Of a stretch of 41,445 nt of DNA, positions 1 to 8,124 are shown one piece after another. Every line of letters starts with the position of its first letter. Within the stretch, counting starts at the first letter, position 1. Origin of the DNA: an uncultured Ectothiorhodospiraceae bacterium (GTDB lineage: Bacteria > Pseudomonadota > Gammaproteobacteria > S012-40); the NCBI GenBank assembly GCA_945787715.1, contig CALZJE010000024.1, positions 1 to 41,445 on the forward strand, given 5' to 3'. The translations under genes were made by a program, and so were the position numbers. The notes under the pieces were generated by a model. The model was not told the origin of the DNA. It saw nothing but the letters and a program-made list of their open reading frames with translations, and ran no database searches.

Positions 1-1003
1 CTTTATCATTACTCCAAGCTTTTTTATAACTTCTTTCACTCGTTAGTGCATCGAACACATCGGAAACAGCAACAATTCTAGCCTCCAGAGGTATCTCAGT
101 CGATTTTTTTCCGTCAGGATATCCTGAACCATTAACAGCCTCATGATGGCTTAATGCGATATTCCGCAATATATCAATGCTGCTCACATGACTAAGGCCA
201 AAGTTTTCCACAATACCGTCAATCATCTCTCGCCCTTTTGCGGGGTGGGTCTGCATTATTTCACGCTCATCACTGGTCAAAGCACCAGGTTTTAGTAATA
301 TTTTATCCGGGATGGCTATCTTCCCAATATCATGTAGTGGAGCAAACATAAACACATGTTCAATATAATCATCATCAAGATCATATTTCTCAGCAAGTAC
401 GCCTGCAATCAATCGACTATAACGAGACATCCTCTCTAGATGAGCGCCTGTTTCAGGATCCCGTAAATGCATCATTCCACTCGTCGTTTTAATTGCAGCC
501 CCCATCACTTTAACCAATGCAAGCTCATTAGTTATCGTTGCGGATATCAAATGAGCAAACACGTCGATATCGTTTAATACCTGCTCGCAATATACGTTTG
601 GTTCATAGGAATTGAAAAAGAGAAAGCCAAAAAAATCATTATTATGGAACATTGGCAATGTATAACTCGCCGCATAACCCTGTTGGCGAATTTTTTCCGT
701 ATGCTCTTTTTTACATGGATCAAGCCCAGCTAATTGATTTATTACTCTGGGCTGTCTGTTTTTTACAATCTCCAGTAGTGATTGCGAGTCATCTAGCAAT
801 GCTTGGTATTGCTTAATAGGATTATCATCTCCACTACTATGTAAAAATGTTTTAAGGACTCTAGTTTCCGAATCAAAAATAGTTACCGCAATACGAGCAA
901 TAAAAGCATATCTATTTTTTAAAACGGTGTGAATTGATAATAATTTATCTTTCAATGATAAATTGTCATTAATTGATGCGAGGTTATCGGAATGATCAAA
1001 CAT
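1..1003 (-). CDS. HD-GYP domain protein with N-terminal sensor region (partial, C-terminus outside window)
   Basis: About 334 N-terminal residues are visible; the gene runs off the left edge. The first ~180 residues look like a GAF-type sensor region (inference from pattern). The C-terminal part is an HD-GYP domain: HDIGKIAIPDKIL around residue 223, then HHEAVNGSGYPDG around residue 285, then the usual ARIVAVSDVFDALTSERSYK segment. HD-GYP proteins are cyclic-di-GMP phosphodiesterases. In the family signature HHExxDGxGYP the Asp is usually present; here it is Asn. The ATG at 1003 is chosen because an in-frame TAA lies about 9 bases upstream. No signal peptide or membrane segment is visible, so it is probably cytoplasmic. 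It follows bioD on the same strand but 330 bases away, so it is probably a separate unit. Confidence 0.85.
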   Translation of the reverse strand, partial: MFDHSDNLASINDNLSLKDKLLSIHTVLKNRYAFIARIAVTIFDSETRVLKTFLHSSGDDNPIKQYQALLDDSQSLLEIVKNRQPRVINQLAGLDPCKKEHTEKIRQQGYAASYTLPMFHNNDFFGFLFFNSYEPNVYCEQVLNDIDVFAHLISATITNELALVKVMGAAIKTTSGMMHLRDPETGAHLERMSRYSRLIAGVLAEKYDLDDDYIEHVFMFAPLHDIGKIAIPDKILLKPGALTSDEREIMQTHPAKGREMIDGIVENFGLSHVSSIDILRNIALSHHEAVNGSGYPDGKKSTEIPLEARIVAVSDVFDALTSERSYKKAWSNDK

Positions 1004-1333
1004 AGAACGTTATTGCACTCTTTTTGATAAGGAATGGATACAACCGATATATCTTGAACAAAAATGATACAGCTTTAAAATATAGCAAGATAAAAACCGT
1101 AAACATACGTACTACTTGAAAAATATTAGCTTATAAATAATTAATTACAATCTAAGACAAAACATTTAAGGATAAGAGATCGATAATATTCCGATATTTT
1201 ACTTTATATCAAATTCACTATTTACACCATGGGAAGTATATGACAAATATTTTTTCGGGTGTTGGGTAAATTGCTGGCGAGATTCAAACCTTTCATTGAT
1301 CGCAATTTAAGCGCTTGCTGGAAACGAAACTGT
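1004..1333. other. Intergenic gap between HD-GYP gene and bioD
   Basis: This AT-rich gap lies downstream of bioD and upstream of the HD-GYP gene. It must hold the HD-GYP promoter, but I see no convincing -35/-10 pair. No intrinsic terminator for bioD and no ORF with a ribosome binding site was found. Confidence 0.5.
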
Positions 1334-2020
1334 TTATAAACGAGCTGTTGTGCTAAGTAGTGAAAAATCGATATGCTCTATTGCGGTATCATCTTCTTTT
1401 AAATAAGGAACAACTCCAAGCAACGGCGCTTTTATTACACTGCCAATATAATCAATAATTTCGGAAATATTATCAACGTTGCTGTCTATTGTATTTGCAA
1501 CCCAACCAACAAGCTTATTTGGCCCATTGATAATATCTAAATAGCTTAAAACAGCGTGATTTATACAGCCTACCCGAAGCCCAACAACTAATATCACTGG
1601 GCATTCCAAAGTTCTCACCCAATCAGCTAAGGACTCTTCCCTATTTAGAGGCACTTGCCAACCACCTGCGCCCTCAATAACAACTAAATTACTTTGCAAT
1701 GAAAGTGACTTAAGCTTTTCCATCAGTAAAGTACTGTAAATTGGATTACCAGTTTTCTCGGCTGCAATATGTGGAGCAATAGGCTCCTCATAAATAAATG
1801 GATTGATATCAGCATAAGAATAGTGACTTTTAGACGCCGACAAAAGTTGCACAGCATCACTATTCCGCAACCCCTGTTCAGTCTGTACGGCTCCCGCTGC
1901 GACAGGTTTAAATGGAGCCACCTTCACACCCTGAGCAACATAGTATTCAATTAATGCGCACGAAATAACTGTTTTACCAACGTCTGTATCTGTTCCTGTG
2001 ACAAAAACAACACTATCCAT
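1334..2020 (-). CDS. bioD: Dethiobiotin synthetase BioD
   Basis: ATP-dependent carboxylation of 7,8-diaminopelargonate to dethiobiotin, the penultimate step of biotin synthesis, in the cytoplasm. The P-loop VTGTDTDVGKTV lies at residues 7-18, the family's fingerprint, and VIEGAGGWQVPL is the second conserved block. Two starts are possible. An ATG at 2032 overlaps the bioC stop (ATGA), but the ATG at 2020 has GAGGTGG about six bases upstream and gives a start like E. coli BioD (few residues before VTGTDT). I prefer 2020, giving 228 residues. Last gene of the bioF-bioH-bioC-bioD operon, translationally coupled to bioC. Confidence 0.95.
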   Translation of the reverse strand: MDSVVFVTGTDTDVGKTVISCALIEYYVAQGVKVAPFKPVAAGAVQTEQGLRNSDAVQLLSASKSHYSYADINPFIYEEPIAPHIAAEKTGNPIYSTLLMEKLKSLSLQSNLVVIEGAGGWQVPLNREESLADWVRTLECPVILVVGLRVGCINHAVLSYLDIINGPNKLVGWVANTIDSNVDNISEIIDYIGSVIKAPLLGVVPYLKEDDTAIEHIDFSLLSTTARL

Positions 2021-2028
2021 TGGCCACC

Positions 2029-2919
2029 TCATTGAGAACGAACGGGTATGGGAAAACCGTTTTCTAACTTCGACGGACGCACACCCTGCTCAGGAACCCA
2101 AGCATGGCCATACACAATTTCATACGTGGCAGGCAATACATCATCTTTTCTATATTGTTCATAAGCGGCAATCATATTGTTGATTTTTTGCTTACCCATC
2201 AGGCCTGCCTGCCTACCTTGAAGCGCATTCCGCGAGCCTAAATGTTTTAAATCTTTCATCAATGATTTTACTGACGAATAAGTCAATGTAATATTCTCCA
2301 CATCCATAACGGGATCTGAAAAACCTGCTCGTAATAACGCATCGCCAATATCATGCATATCAATAAATGCGTTTACGTGAGCGTATTCATCAACTGTTTT
2401 CCAGCTTTCTCGTAGTTCCTTTAAGGTATCAGGCCCCACGGTAGAAAACATCAGCAAACCACCTGGCTTTATTACTCGTCGGATGTCGTTAAATGTTTTA
2501 TCTAGATCAAAGCACCATTGCAACGCAAGACTGGAAAAAACCATGTCGCAAATTTCATCTTTGAGCGGAATTAACTCTGCATCGCCGCAAAGATACTTTT
2601 TTTGACTACGAAGTTTTTTTAAAAAGCCATCTTTAGATTTAGCATATTTCAACATGCCGTGTGAAATATCAAACGAATAGATCGGCGTTTTCTTGAACCT
2701 GTGCTCAAGCAAATCGCTACAATAACCAGTACCAGAGCCGAGGTCCAAAATCGATTTTGGCGATAATTGAATGTACTCCAAGCGAGCAAACAATCGATTC
2801 GCCACTTCCCTTTGCAGAACTGCAGCATTGTCATAGGTAGTCGCAGCATTGGCAAAGCTTTGGCTTATCCACGCTTTATGAATTTTATAGGCTAGTTCAG
2901 ACTTTTGACTTTTACTCAT
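2029..2919 (-). CDS. bioC: Malonyl-ACP O-methyltransferase BioC
   Basis: Methylates malonyl-ACP with S-adenosylmethionine so that a disguised substrate enters fatty acid synthesis for the pimelate moiety of biotin. The class I SAM-binding motif ILDLGSGTGYCSDLL lies near residues 57-71, and LALQWCFDL is the conserved BioC segment further on. At 296 residues it is longer than E. coli BioC (about 250); the extra part is a C-terminal tail that contains YEIVYGHAWVP, a block I recognise from longer BioC proteins. It lies 34 bases after bioH and its stop overlaps the upstream ATG of bioD. Paired with BioH, it defines the BioC-BioH pathway for pimeloyl-ACP. Confidence 0.95.
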   Translation of the reverse strand: MSKSQKSELAYKIHKAWISQSFANAATTYDNAAVLQREVANRLFARLEYIQLSPKSILDLGSGTGYCSDLLEHRFKKTPIYSFDISHGMLKYAKSKDGFLKKLRSQKKYLCGDAELIPLKDEICDMVFSSLALQWCFDLDKTFNDIRRVIKPGGLLMFSTVGPDTLKELRESWKTVDEYAHVNAFIDMHDIGDALLRAGFSDPVMDVENITLTYSSVKSLMKDLKHLGSRNALQGRQAGLMGKQKINNMIAAYEQYRKDDVLPATYEIVYGHAWVPEQGVRPSKLENGFPIPVRSQ

Positions 2920-2953
2920 GGGTATAAATTGATTCTCTTTGTTGCTGCATTAT

Positions 2954-3721
2954 TCATAGACCGACAAACGCTTCCAAGACATCAGTAAACTCATCTATAT
3001 GAGAAATAAATGGTGCATGGGCTGCATGTTCAAACTGATATAGTTGACCATCTGATAATCGTTTTAACATTTCATTACCTGAAGAAGCTGGGACCAAAAC
3101 ATCGAGCCGCCCTTGCATAATTAATGTAGGTAGTTCTAGCCGACTCAAACTATCGATGAAGCTGGTGTTTTGTAACAGTTGCAATCCACTCGAAAGCGCT
3201 TGTTGATCGGGTTCTCCATGCTCAAAAAGACGTTGCTTCATCTCTCGTACGGTCTCTCGCATGTTTTCTCCGCCTCGTGCTTGCAACATGAGAAAGCGGT
3301 GCAAAGTTGTTTTAAAATCTTCTCGCAGATTATTTGAAAAGGTATTTAATACATCTGCGCTAATCGCCCAAGGCCAGTTTGAGTCAGCAATAAATTTGGC
3401 ATTGCATGCGAGCAATACCAGCTTTTTCACTTTTTCAGGATAATCCAGTGCAATCTGCTGAGCGATTATCCCTCCCATTGACCAACCAATCAGAACACTC
3501 TCACCATCAATAATACGTACAATATCTTTAGCAAGCAAAGACGGTTGATAATCGGATACATGTTTTGCACTGCGACCAAAACCTGGGAGATCAACAACAG
3601 TCACTTCGTAGCGATCTTGAAGTTTGTCTACCAACTGGTGCCAAATGGCCCCATTAAACCCCCAGCCGTGTAGCAATACGATTTTGGGGCCAGCACCAAA
3701 TCTTTCAAAATGTAAACTCAT
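2954..3721 (-). CDS. bioH: Pimeloyl-ACP methyl ester carboxylesterase BioH
   Basis: Hydrolyses pimeloyl-ACP methyl ester, ending chain elongation before BioF acts. Alpha/beta hydrolase: HGWGFNG oxyanion region near residue 19, nucleophile Ser81 in GWSMGG, Asp207 in QGRLDVLVP and His235 in HAAHAPFISH. The Asp and His numbers match those I recall for E. coli BioH and the Ser is one residue off. The length of 255 residues is normal. Its ATG overlaps the bioF stop (ATGA), so translation is coupled. Cytoplasmic; no signal sequence. Confidence 0.95.
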   Translation of the reverse strand: MSLHFERFGAGPKIVLLHGWGFNGAIWHQLVDKLQDRYEVTVVDLPGFGRSAKHVSDYQPSLLAKDIVRIIDGESVLIGWSMGGIIAQQIALDYPEKVKKLVLLACNAKFIADSNWPWAISADVLNTFSNNLREDFKTTLHRFLMLQARGGENMRETVREMKQRLFEHGEPDQQALSSGLQLLQNTSFIDSLSRLELPTLIMQGRLDVLVPASSGNEMLKRLSDGQLYQFEHAAHAPFISHIDEFTDVLEAFVGL

Positions 3722-4872
3722 ACTAGTTTTGCTAATAATTTTATCAATGTTGAAACATCTTCTTTGCTGTGTGCTGCAGAGAACGTTATTCGTAATCGAG
3801 AAGTCCCTATCGGAACAGTAGGCGGCCGAATTGCCTTAACCAATACACCATGATCTCGCAAATAGTCACTCCATTCGAGTGCCTTTTTTTCTTCGCCAAC
3901 GATAATGGGCTGAATCGGCGTTAGAGAAGGCATTAGTGATAATCCAATTTTTTTCACTTCATTTCTAAAAAATGTTATTAAATCGGTTAAATGCTCACGC
4001 CGATAATTTTCTTTTTGGATGATCTCTAAGCTTTTAATGCTCGCCGCTGCTAATGAAGGTGGCATTGCTGTGGTGAAAACATACATTCTTGACTGTTGAA
4101 TCAGCCATTCAATCAGATTTTCACTACCCGCGATAAAAGCCCCGAACACGCCAAAGGCTTTCCCCAGTGTTCCCATTATAATGGGCTCATCATCTTTTAT
4201 TAGTGAAAATTGTTCACAGATACCACCACCACGATTTCCTAAGACACCAAAGCCATGAGCATCATCCACAAAAACATCAGCTTGATATTTTTTCGCTAAT
4301 TTCATGATCAACGGCATCGCAGCAATATCACCATCCATACTAAAAACACCATCTGTCACTATCAGTTTGTTAGTTTCAACTGACTTTGACAAAATTGCTT
4401 CTAGATTTTCCATATCGCTATGTTTATAACGTTTGAATTTTGCATCCGAGATCAATCCACCATCAATAAGTGAAGCATGGTTAAGCTTGTCTTCAACAAC
4501 CAAATCACCTTTGCCGCACAAAGCACTAATAGCACCGACATTCGCCATGTAACCGGTGGAATATAGCAAGGCTCGCGATCGGCCCGTATGCTGCGCTAAC
4601 ATATCTTCTAATTGATGATGTAAATAAGAATGTCCGGTGATTAAATGTGCGGCACCACTACCAAGACCATAATGTCGAAGTGCATCAATAGATGCTTCAA
4701 TAATCCGAGGATCATTAGCCAAGCCCAGATAATCGTTACTGGAAAATGAGAGATACTGTTTGCCGTTTAACCGGATGCGAACAGATTGTGGTGATTGCAA
4801 AACTTCGCGATGCCGATATTGATTATTATCGCGTTTGTTTTGCAGCTGTTGTTCAAATGATTTCATTGTCAT
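3718..4872 (-). CDS. bioF: 8-amino-7-oxononanoate synthase BioF
   Basis: PLP-dependent decarboxylative condensation of pimeloyl-ACP with L-alanine to 8-amino-7-oxononanoate. The PLP lysine is Lys238 in GTLGKAFGVFGAF; FVDDAHGFGVLG near residue 201 holds the cofactor Asp and the SFSSNDYLGLA block near residue 42 is typical of the family. 384 residues, normal length. The start is the ATG at 4872; a second ATG lies two codons inside, and the ribosome binding site is weak for both. First gene of the operon here; bioB, which usually stands ahead of bioF, is not present in the gap to divergent comF. Confidence 0.95.
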   Translation of the reverse strand: MTMKSFEQQLQNKRDNNQYRHREVLQSPQSVRIRLNGKQYLSFSSNDYLGLANDPRIIEASIDALRHYGLGSGAAHLITGHSYLHHQLEDMLAQHTGRSRALLYSTGYMANVGAISALCGKGDLVVEDKLNHASLIDGGLISDAKFKRYKHSDMENLEAILSKSVETNKLIVTDGVFSMDGDIAAMPLIMKLAKKYQADVFVDDAHGFGVLGNRGGGICEQFSLIKDDEPIIMGTLGKAFGVFGAFIAGSENLIEWLIQQSRMYVFTTAMPPSLAAASIKSLEIIQKENYRREHLTDLITFFRNEVKKIGLSLMPSLTPIQPIIVGEEKKALEWSDYLRDHGVLVKAIRPPTVPIGTSRLRITFSAAHSKEDVSTLIKLLAKLV

Positions 4873-5122
4873 ACATTGTATCCAAAATAACCGGCTGCTT
4901 GAATCTAAATTATATTACGATATACCGAAAGTCATAATCTGATTATAAATATTCAATGCAGAACTATAAACAACAACAAAACAACGGAAAATATCTCGAC
5001 AAACAATTAACCGAACGTATACAATCGTTTAAGTATTTACTGAAATCAGGGTAATAAATAAAAGCATGGATGCTTTAAAAAAATACTTGTCATTCAACCT
5101 AGAAAAAGCAGGTCAATAAAAA
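4873..5122. promoter_or_regulatory. Divergent bioF/comF promoter region with a 16-base palindrome
   Basis: This 250-base gap separates divergent bioF and comF and must hold both promoters. A perfect inverted repeat, AAAGCAT-GG-ATGCTTT, lies at 5061-5076 on the comF side. I found no sequence like the BirA operator (TTGTAAACC / GGTTTACAA half-sites). The role of the palindrome is unknown; operator is one option. Confidence 0.4.
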
Positions 5123-5830
5123 ATGCAGTTAACCGCAAATTTGGCCAGCAAGCTCTTTGGTGAGATGACCCAAAGCTGTGTTTTGTGTGGAAACTCCTGT
5201 TCTAATAATATCTGTCTATGTAACGCCTGTCTGCAAGAGTTACCTATTATTGAACATGGCTGCAAAACTTGCGGCTTACCAATGCAAATAGAGAACACCC
5301 AGTGCGGCCAGTGCATATCCAACACTCCCCCTATTTCACACTGCATTAGTTTGATGAGTTATGTACCTCCGATTGATCATCTCATCCAAAATATGAAATA
5401 TCACAATCAACTCGCCATTGCAGATCTTCTCGGACAATTGCTCGCAGATAAAATCATTAAAGCGGATTTACCACTTCCAGAACAAATCATCCCCATTCCC
5501 CTACATATAAGCCGTTTACAACGAAGGGGATTTAACCAATCAGTAGAGATAGCGCGTCCGCTCAGTAAAAAACTAAATATCCCACTCAATCTAACTGACT
5601 GCAGTCGCGTTCGAGCCACTAGTCCTCAATTCAACCTGTCCATCCAGGAGCGAGCAGGTAATATGCAAAATGCTTTTGAAGTTTTGAGATCACTCAATGT
5701 AAAACATGTCGCCATTATTGATGATGTTATGACCACTGGAAGCACTGTATGGGAGTTTGCTCGCGTATTGAAAAAAGCCGGTATCGAAACAATTGATGTG
5801 TGGACTTGCGCTCGCGCAACAATTAATTAA
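5123..5830 (+). CDS. comF: ComF family protein (phosphoribosyltransferase-like)
   Basis: ComF/GntX family, implicated in uptake or use of external DNA; the enzymatic reaction, if any, is not established. The N-terminus carries cysteine pairs typical of the double zinc-ribbon: C19/C22, C33/C36, C47/C50 and C61/C64. The C-terminal phosphoribosyltransferase fold ends with the PRPP-binding loop IIDDVMTTGSTV near residue 198, preceded by the conserved RRGFNQ block near residue 134. 235 residues, normal. Start at ATG 5123, with AGG about ten bases upstream. Adjacent to the bio operon, divergent, as in Pseudomonas-type genomes. Confidence 0.9.
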   Translation: MQLTANLASKLFGEMTQSCVLCGNSCSNNICLCNACLQELPIIEHGCKTCGLPMQIENTQCGQCISNTPPISHCISLMSYVPPIDHLIQNMKYHNQLAIADLLGQLLADKIIKADLPLPEQIIPIPLHISRLQRRGFNQSVEIARPLSKKLNIPLNLTDCSRVRATSPQFNLSIQERAGNMQNAFEVLRSLNVKHVAIIDDVMTTGSTVWEFARVLKKAGIETIDVWTCARATIN

Positions 5831-5963
5831 CTGCTTACTGTTTATTTATTCGCTAGCTATTCTACTTGGTTTAACAACCCCCTATAATACCCTTATTCTC
5901 CTTTAATCACTCTATCCCGTAGATTTCAAAAATAATCCAGGATAATTACAGAAAATATTATTA

Positions 5964-6881
5964 ATGCCTCCAGCACTACGTATTGAAAATTTAATGAAAA
6001 TATATCCCAATGGCTTTAGCGCGCTCAAAGGGATAAATCTTACTGTTGAAAAAGGCGATTTTTTTGCCTTACTTGGTCCGAATGGTGCCGGCAAGTCAAC
6101 AACCATAGGTATCATATGTTCTTTAGTTAACAAATCCTCTGGAAAGATATCCGTCTACGGAAAAGATACTGACACAGAGATATCAGAAGCTAAAAGCCAC
6201 ATTGGTTTGGTACCTCAGGAGTTTAATTTTAATATATTTGAACCTATTGAAGAAATTATCATCAATCAGGCTGGCTACTACGGTATAGAACGAAAGACTG
6301 CTGTGGTAAAAACAGAGCAGTTATTAAGACAACTCGGCTTATGGGAAAAACGCAGTGAACAAGCGCGTAACCTATCAGGCGGAATGAAACGCCGATTAAT
6401 GATAGCGAGAGCGTTAGTGCATGAGCCTCAACTACTCATTCTCGATGAGCCTACGGCAGGTGTAGACATTGAAATTCGTCATGGTATGTGGCAATTTTTA
6501 AAAGAGATAAACCAACAAGGCACTACGATTATATTAACAACCCACTATCTTGAAGAAGCAGAAAGCCTTTGTAAAAATATTGCAATTATTGATCAAGGCG
6601 AGATTATTGAAAACACAAGCGTAAAAGCGCTACTGAATGAACTCAACATAGAGACTTTTATTCTCGATTTATTTGAGCCACTACAAGAACCACCTCCTTT
6701 GTCTGAATACTCAATTCGCCTATTGGAAAATTCACAACTCGAAATTGAAGTATTAAAAGAGAACAGTATCAACGACGTGTTTAAACGCTTGGATGAATAT
6801 AACATTCAAGTATCCAGTATGAGAAACAAAGTTAATCGACTTGAAGAGCTGTTCATGCGCATCTTAAATGATAAATCTTGA
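5964..6881 (+). CDS. yadG: ABC transporter ATP-binding protein, YadG type
   Basis: ATPase of an ABC-2 exporter; the substrate is not known for this family. Walker [10 protein letters not shown] at residues 38-46, Q-loop in VPQEF near 83, signature NLSGGMKRR near 136, Walker [13 protein letters not shown] near 157 and H-loop His194. After residue ~215 there is a C-terminal accessory stretch as in other YadG/NodI-like ATPases. 305 residues, as expected. The permease gene follows after 41 bases, so the two form one transporter. Confidence 0.9.
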   Translation: MPPALRIENLMKIYPNGFSALKGINLTVEKGDFFALLGPNGAGKSTTIGIICSLVNKSSGKISVYGKDTDTEISEAKSHIGLVPQEFNFNIFEPIEEIIINQAGYYGIERKTAVVKTEQLLRQLGLWEKRSEQARNLSGGMKRRLMIARALVHEPQLLILDEPTAGVDIEIRHGMWQFLKEINQQGTTIILTTHYLEEAESLCKNIAIIDQGEIIENTSVKALLNELNIETFILDLFEPLQEPPPLSEYSIRLLENSQLEIEVLKENSINDVFKRLDEYNIQVSSMRNKVNRLEELFMRILNDKS

Positions 6882-6922
6882 TGCTCAATTCTGATTACGA
6901 GAATTAAAATCACACAATCTCA

Positions 6923-7696
6923 ATGAAACTAAAACATCAATATATTGCATTTAAAACCATTCTCGTTAAAGAGATATTGCGCTTCAGCAGAATCTGGATA
7001 CAAACGATTTTGCCACCGGCAATTACAACGACACTCTATTTCATCATTTTCGGCAATTTAATTGGCTCTCAAATCGATGATATGGATGGCTTCAGTTATA
7101 TGGAGTATATCGTGCCGGGTTTAATTCTCATGGCGATAATCACAAACTCCTATGCAAATGTCGTCAGCTCTTTTTATGGCTCTAAGTTCCAACATAATAT
7201 AGAAGAAATGCTCATTTCCCCAACACCGAATTACATAATATTATTAGGTTTTGTTGCTGGTGGTGTTGCTCGAGGAATAATTGTAGGCGGGGTTGTAACA
7301 CTTGTTTCCCTATTCTTTACCGACTTAAGTATACAACATTATTTTCTGACATCTGTTGTCGTTGTATTGACTGCCATACTATTTTCGCTCGCTGGTTTTA
7401 TCAACGCCATATTCGCAAAAAGCTTTGACGATATATCAATCGTTCCGACTTTTATTTTGACACCGCTGACTTACTTAGGCGGTGTTTTTTACACGATCAA
7501 ATTACTACCAGAATTTTGGCAGGCCGTATCCTTGATCAACCCAATATTGTATATGGTAAATACTTTTCGATACGGTATTATTGGTATTTCGGATATTGAT
7601 ATTACTTACGCGTTCGGAATAATAATGACATTTATCACCCTATTATTTTGGTGGAGCCTTTCCCTGTTAAATCGTGGCGTTGGTATCCGCAACTAA
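6923..7696 (+). CDS. yadH: ABC-2 type permease, YadH type
   Basis: Integral membrane partner of the preceding ATPase. About six hydrophobic segments are visible across 257 residues; the central block with PLTYLGGVFYTIKLLPEFW near residues 182-200 is the ABC-2 permease signature region. An N-terminal amphipathic stretch (KTILVKEILRF) precedes the first membrane helix, as in NodJ/YadH. Substrate unknown. It ends 17 bases before the next small gene. Confidence 0.9.
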   Translation: MKLKHQYIAFKTILVKEILRFSRIWIQTILPPAITTTLYFIIFGNLIGSQIDDMDGFSYMEYIVPGLILMAIITNSYANVVSSFYGSKFQHNIEEMLISPTPNYIILLGFVAGGVARGIIVGGVVTLVSLFFTDLSIQHYFLTSVVVVLTAILFSLAGFINAIFAKSFDDISIVPTFILTPLTYLGGVFYTIKLLPEFWQAVSLINPILYMVNTFRYGIIGISDIDITYAFGIIMTFITLLFWWSLSLLNRGVGIRN

Positions 7697-7713
7697 GAAA
7701 AGAGAAAATACGC

Positions 7714-8055
7714 ATGAATGAAACGCAACTACTGGAGGCAGTTAAATCTCTTCAGGAATCTCAAAAAAGTATAAAAATTACAATTGGCTCAATAATGGGG
7801 CTAGTCCTAATTATTTTCTTCTTCACATTCGCAATGCTTCTTGATAAAGCGCCTCCACTGTTTTTTATTATTGAGACAATAATTACCATCATTATCATTC
7901 CCCTATTTTTCATGCTGAATAAGCTCTCGTTTGTAATATTGAAAATTCGCAAAGGGAAAAAAGAAGAACTTAAAAAAATTATTGCACAAATGAATGCTAA
8001 TGATGTGGATAAAAAAGCAGAAATAGTTTTACAAAAACTGGAAAATACTTTTTAG
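7714..8055 (+). CDS. Small two-helix membrane protein of unknown function
   Basis: 113 residues. A short charged N-terminus is followed by two membrane helices (about residues 26-44 and 48-72) and a lysine-rich cytoplasmic-looking tail. I do not recognise the family. A longer reading frame starts at 7648 inside yadH, but the ATG at 7714 is preceded by AAGAAAAGAG at a good distance and avoids the overlap, so it is preferred. It is likely co-transcribed with the transporter and could be an accessory subunit; that is inference from position only. Confidence 0.7.
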   Translation: MNETQLLEAVKSLQESQKSIKITIGSIMGLVLIIFFFTFAMLLDKAPPLFFIIETIITIIIIPLFFMLNKLSFVILKIRKGKKEELKKIIAQMNANDVDKKAEIVLQKLENTF

Positions 8056-8066
8056 AACCCAATAAA

Positions 8067-8094
8067 AAAAGGGGCAGCGTATGCTGCCCCTTTT
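8067..8094. terminator. Bidirectional intrinsic terminator
   Basis: Perfect 8-bp stem GGGGCAGC / GCTGCCCC with a GTAT loop, flanked by A-tract and T-tract so that it works on both strands. It separates the convergent transporter operon and the giant lipoprotein gene. Confidence 0.95.
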
Positions 8095-8124
8095 CATGTC
8101 ACCATCCTTGGTAACGTTGAGGTA

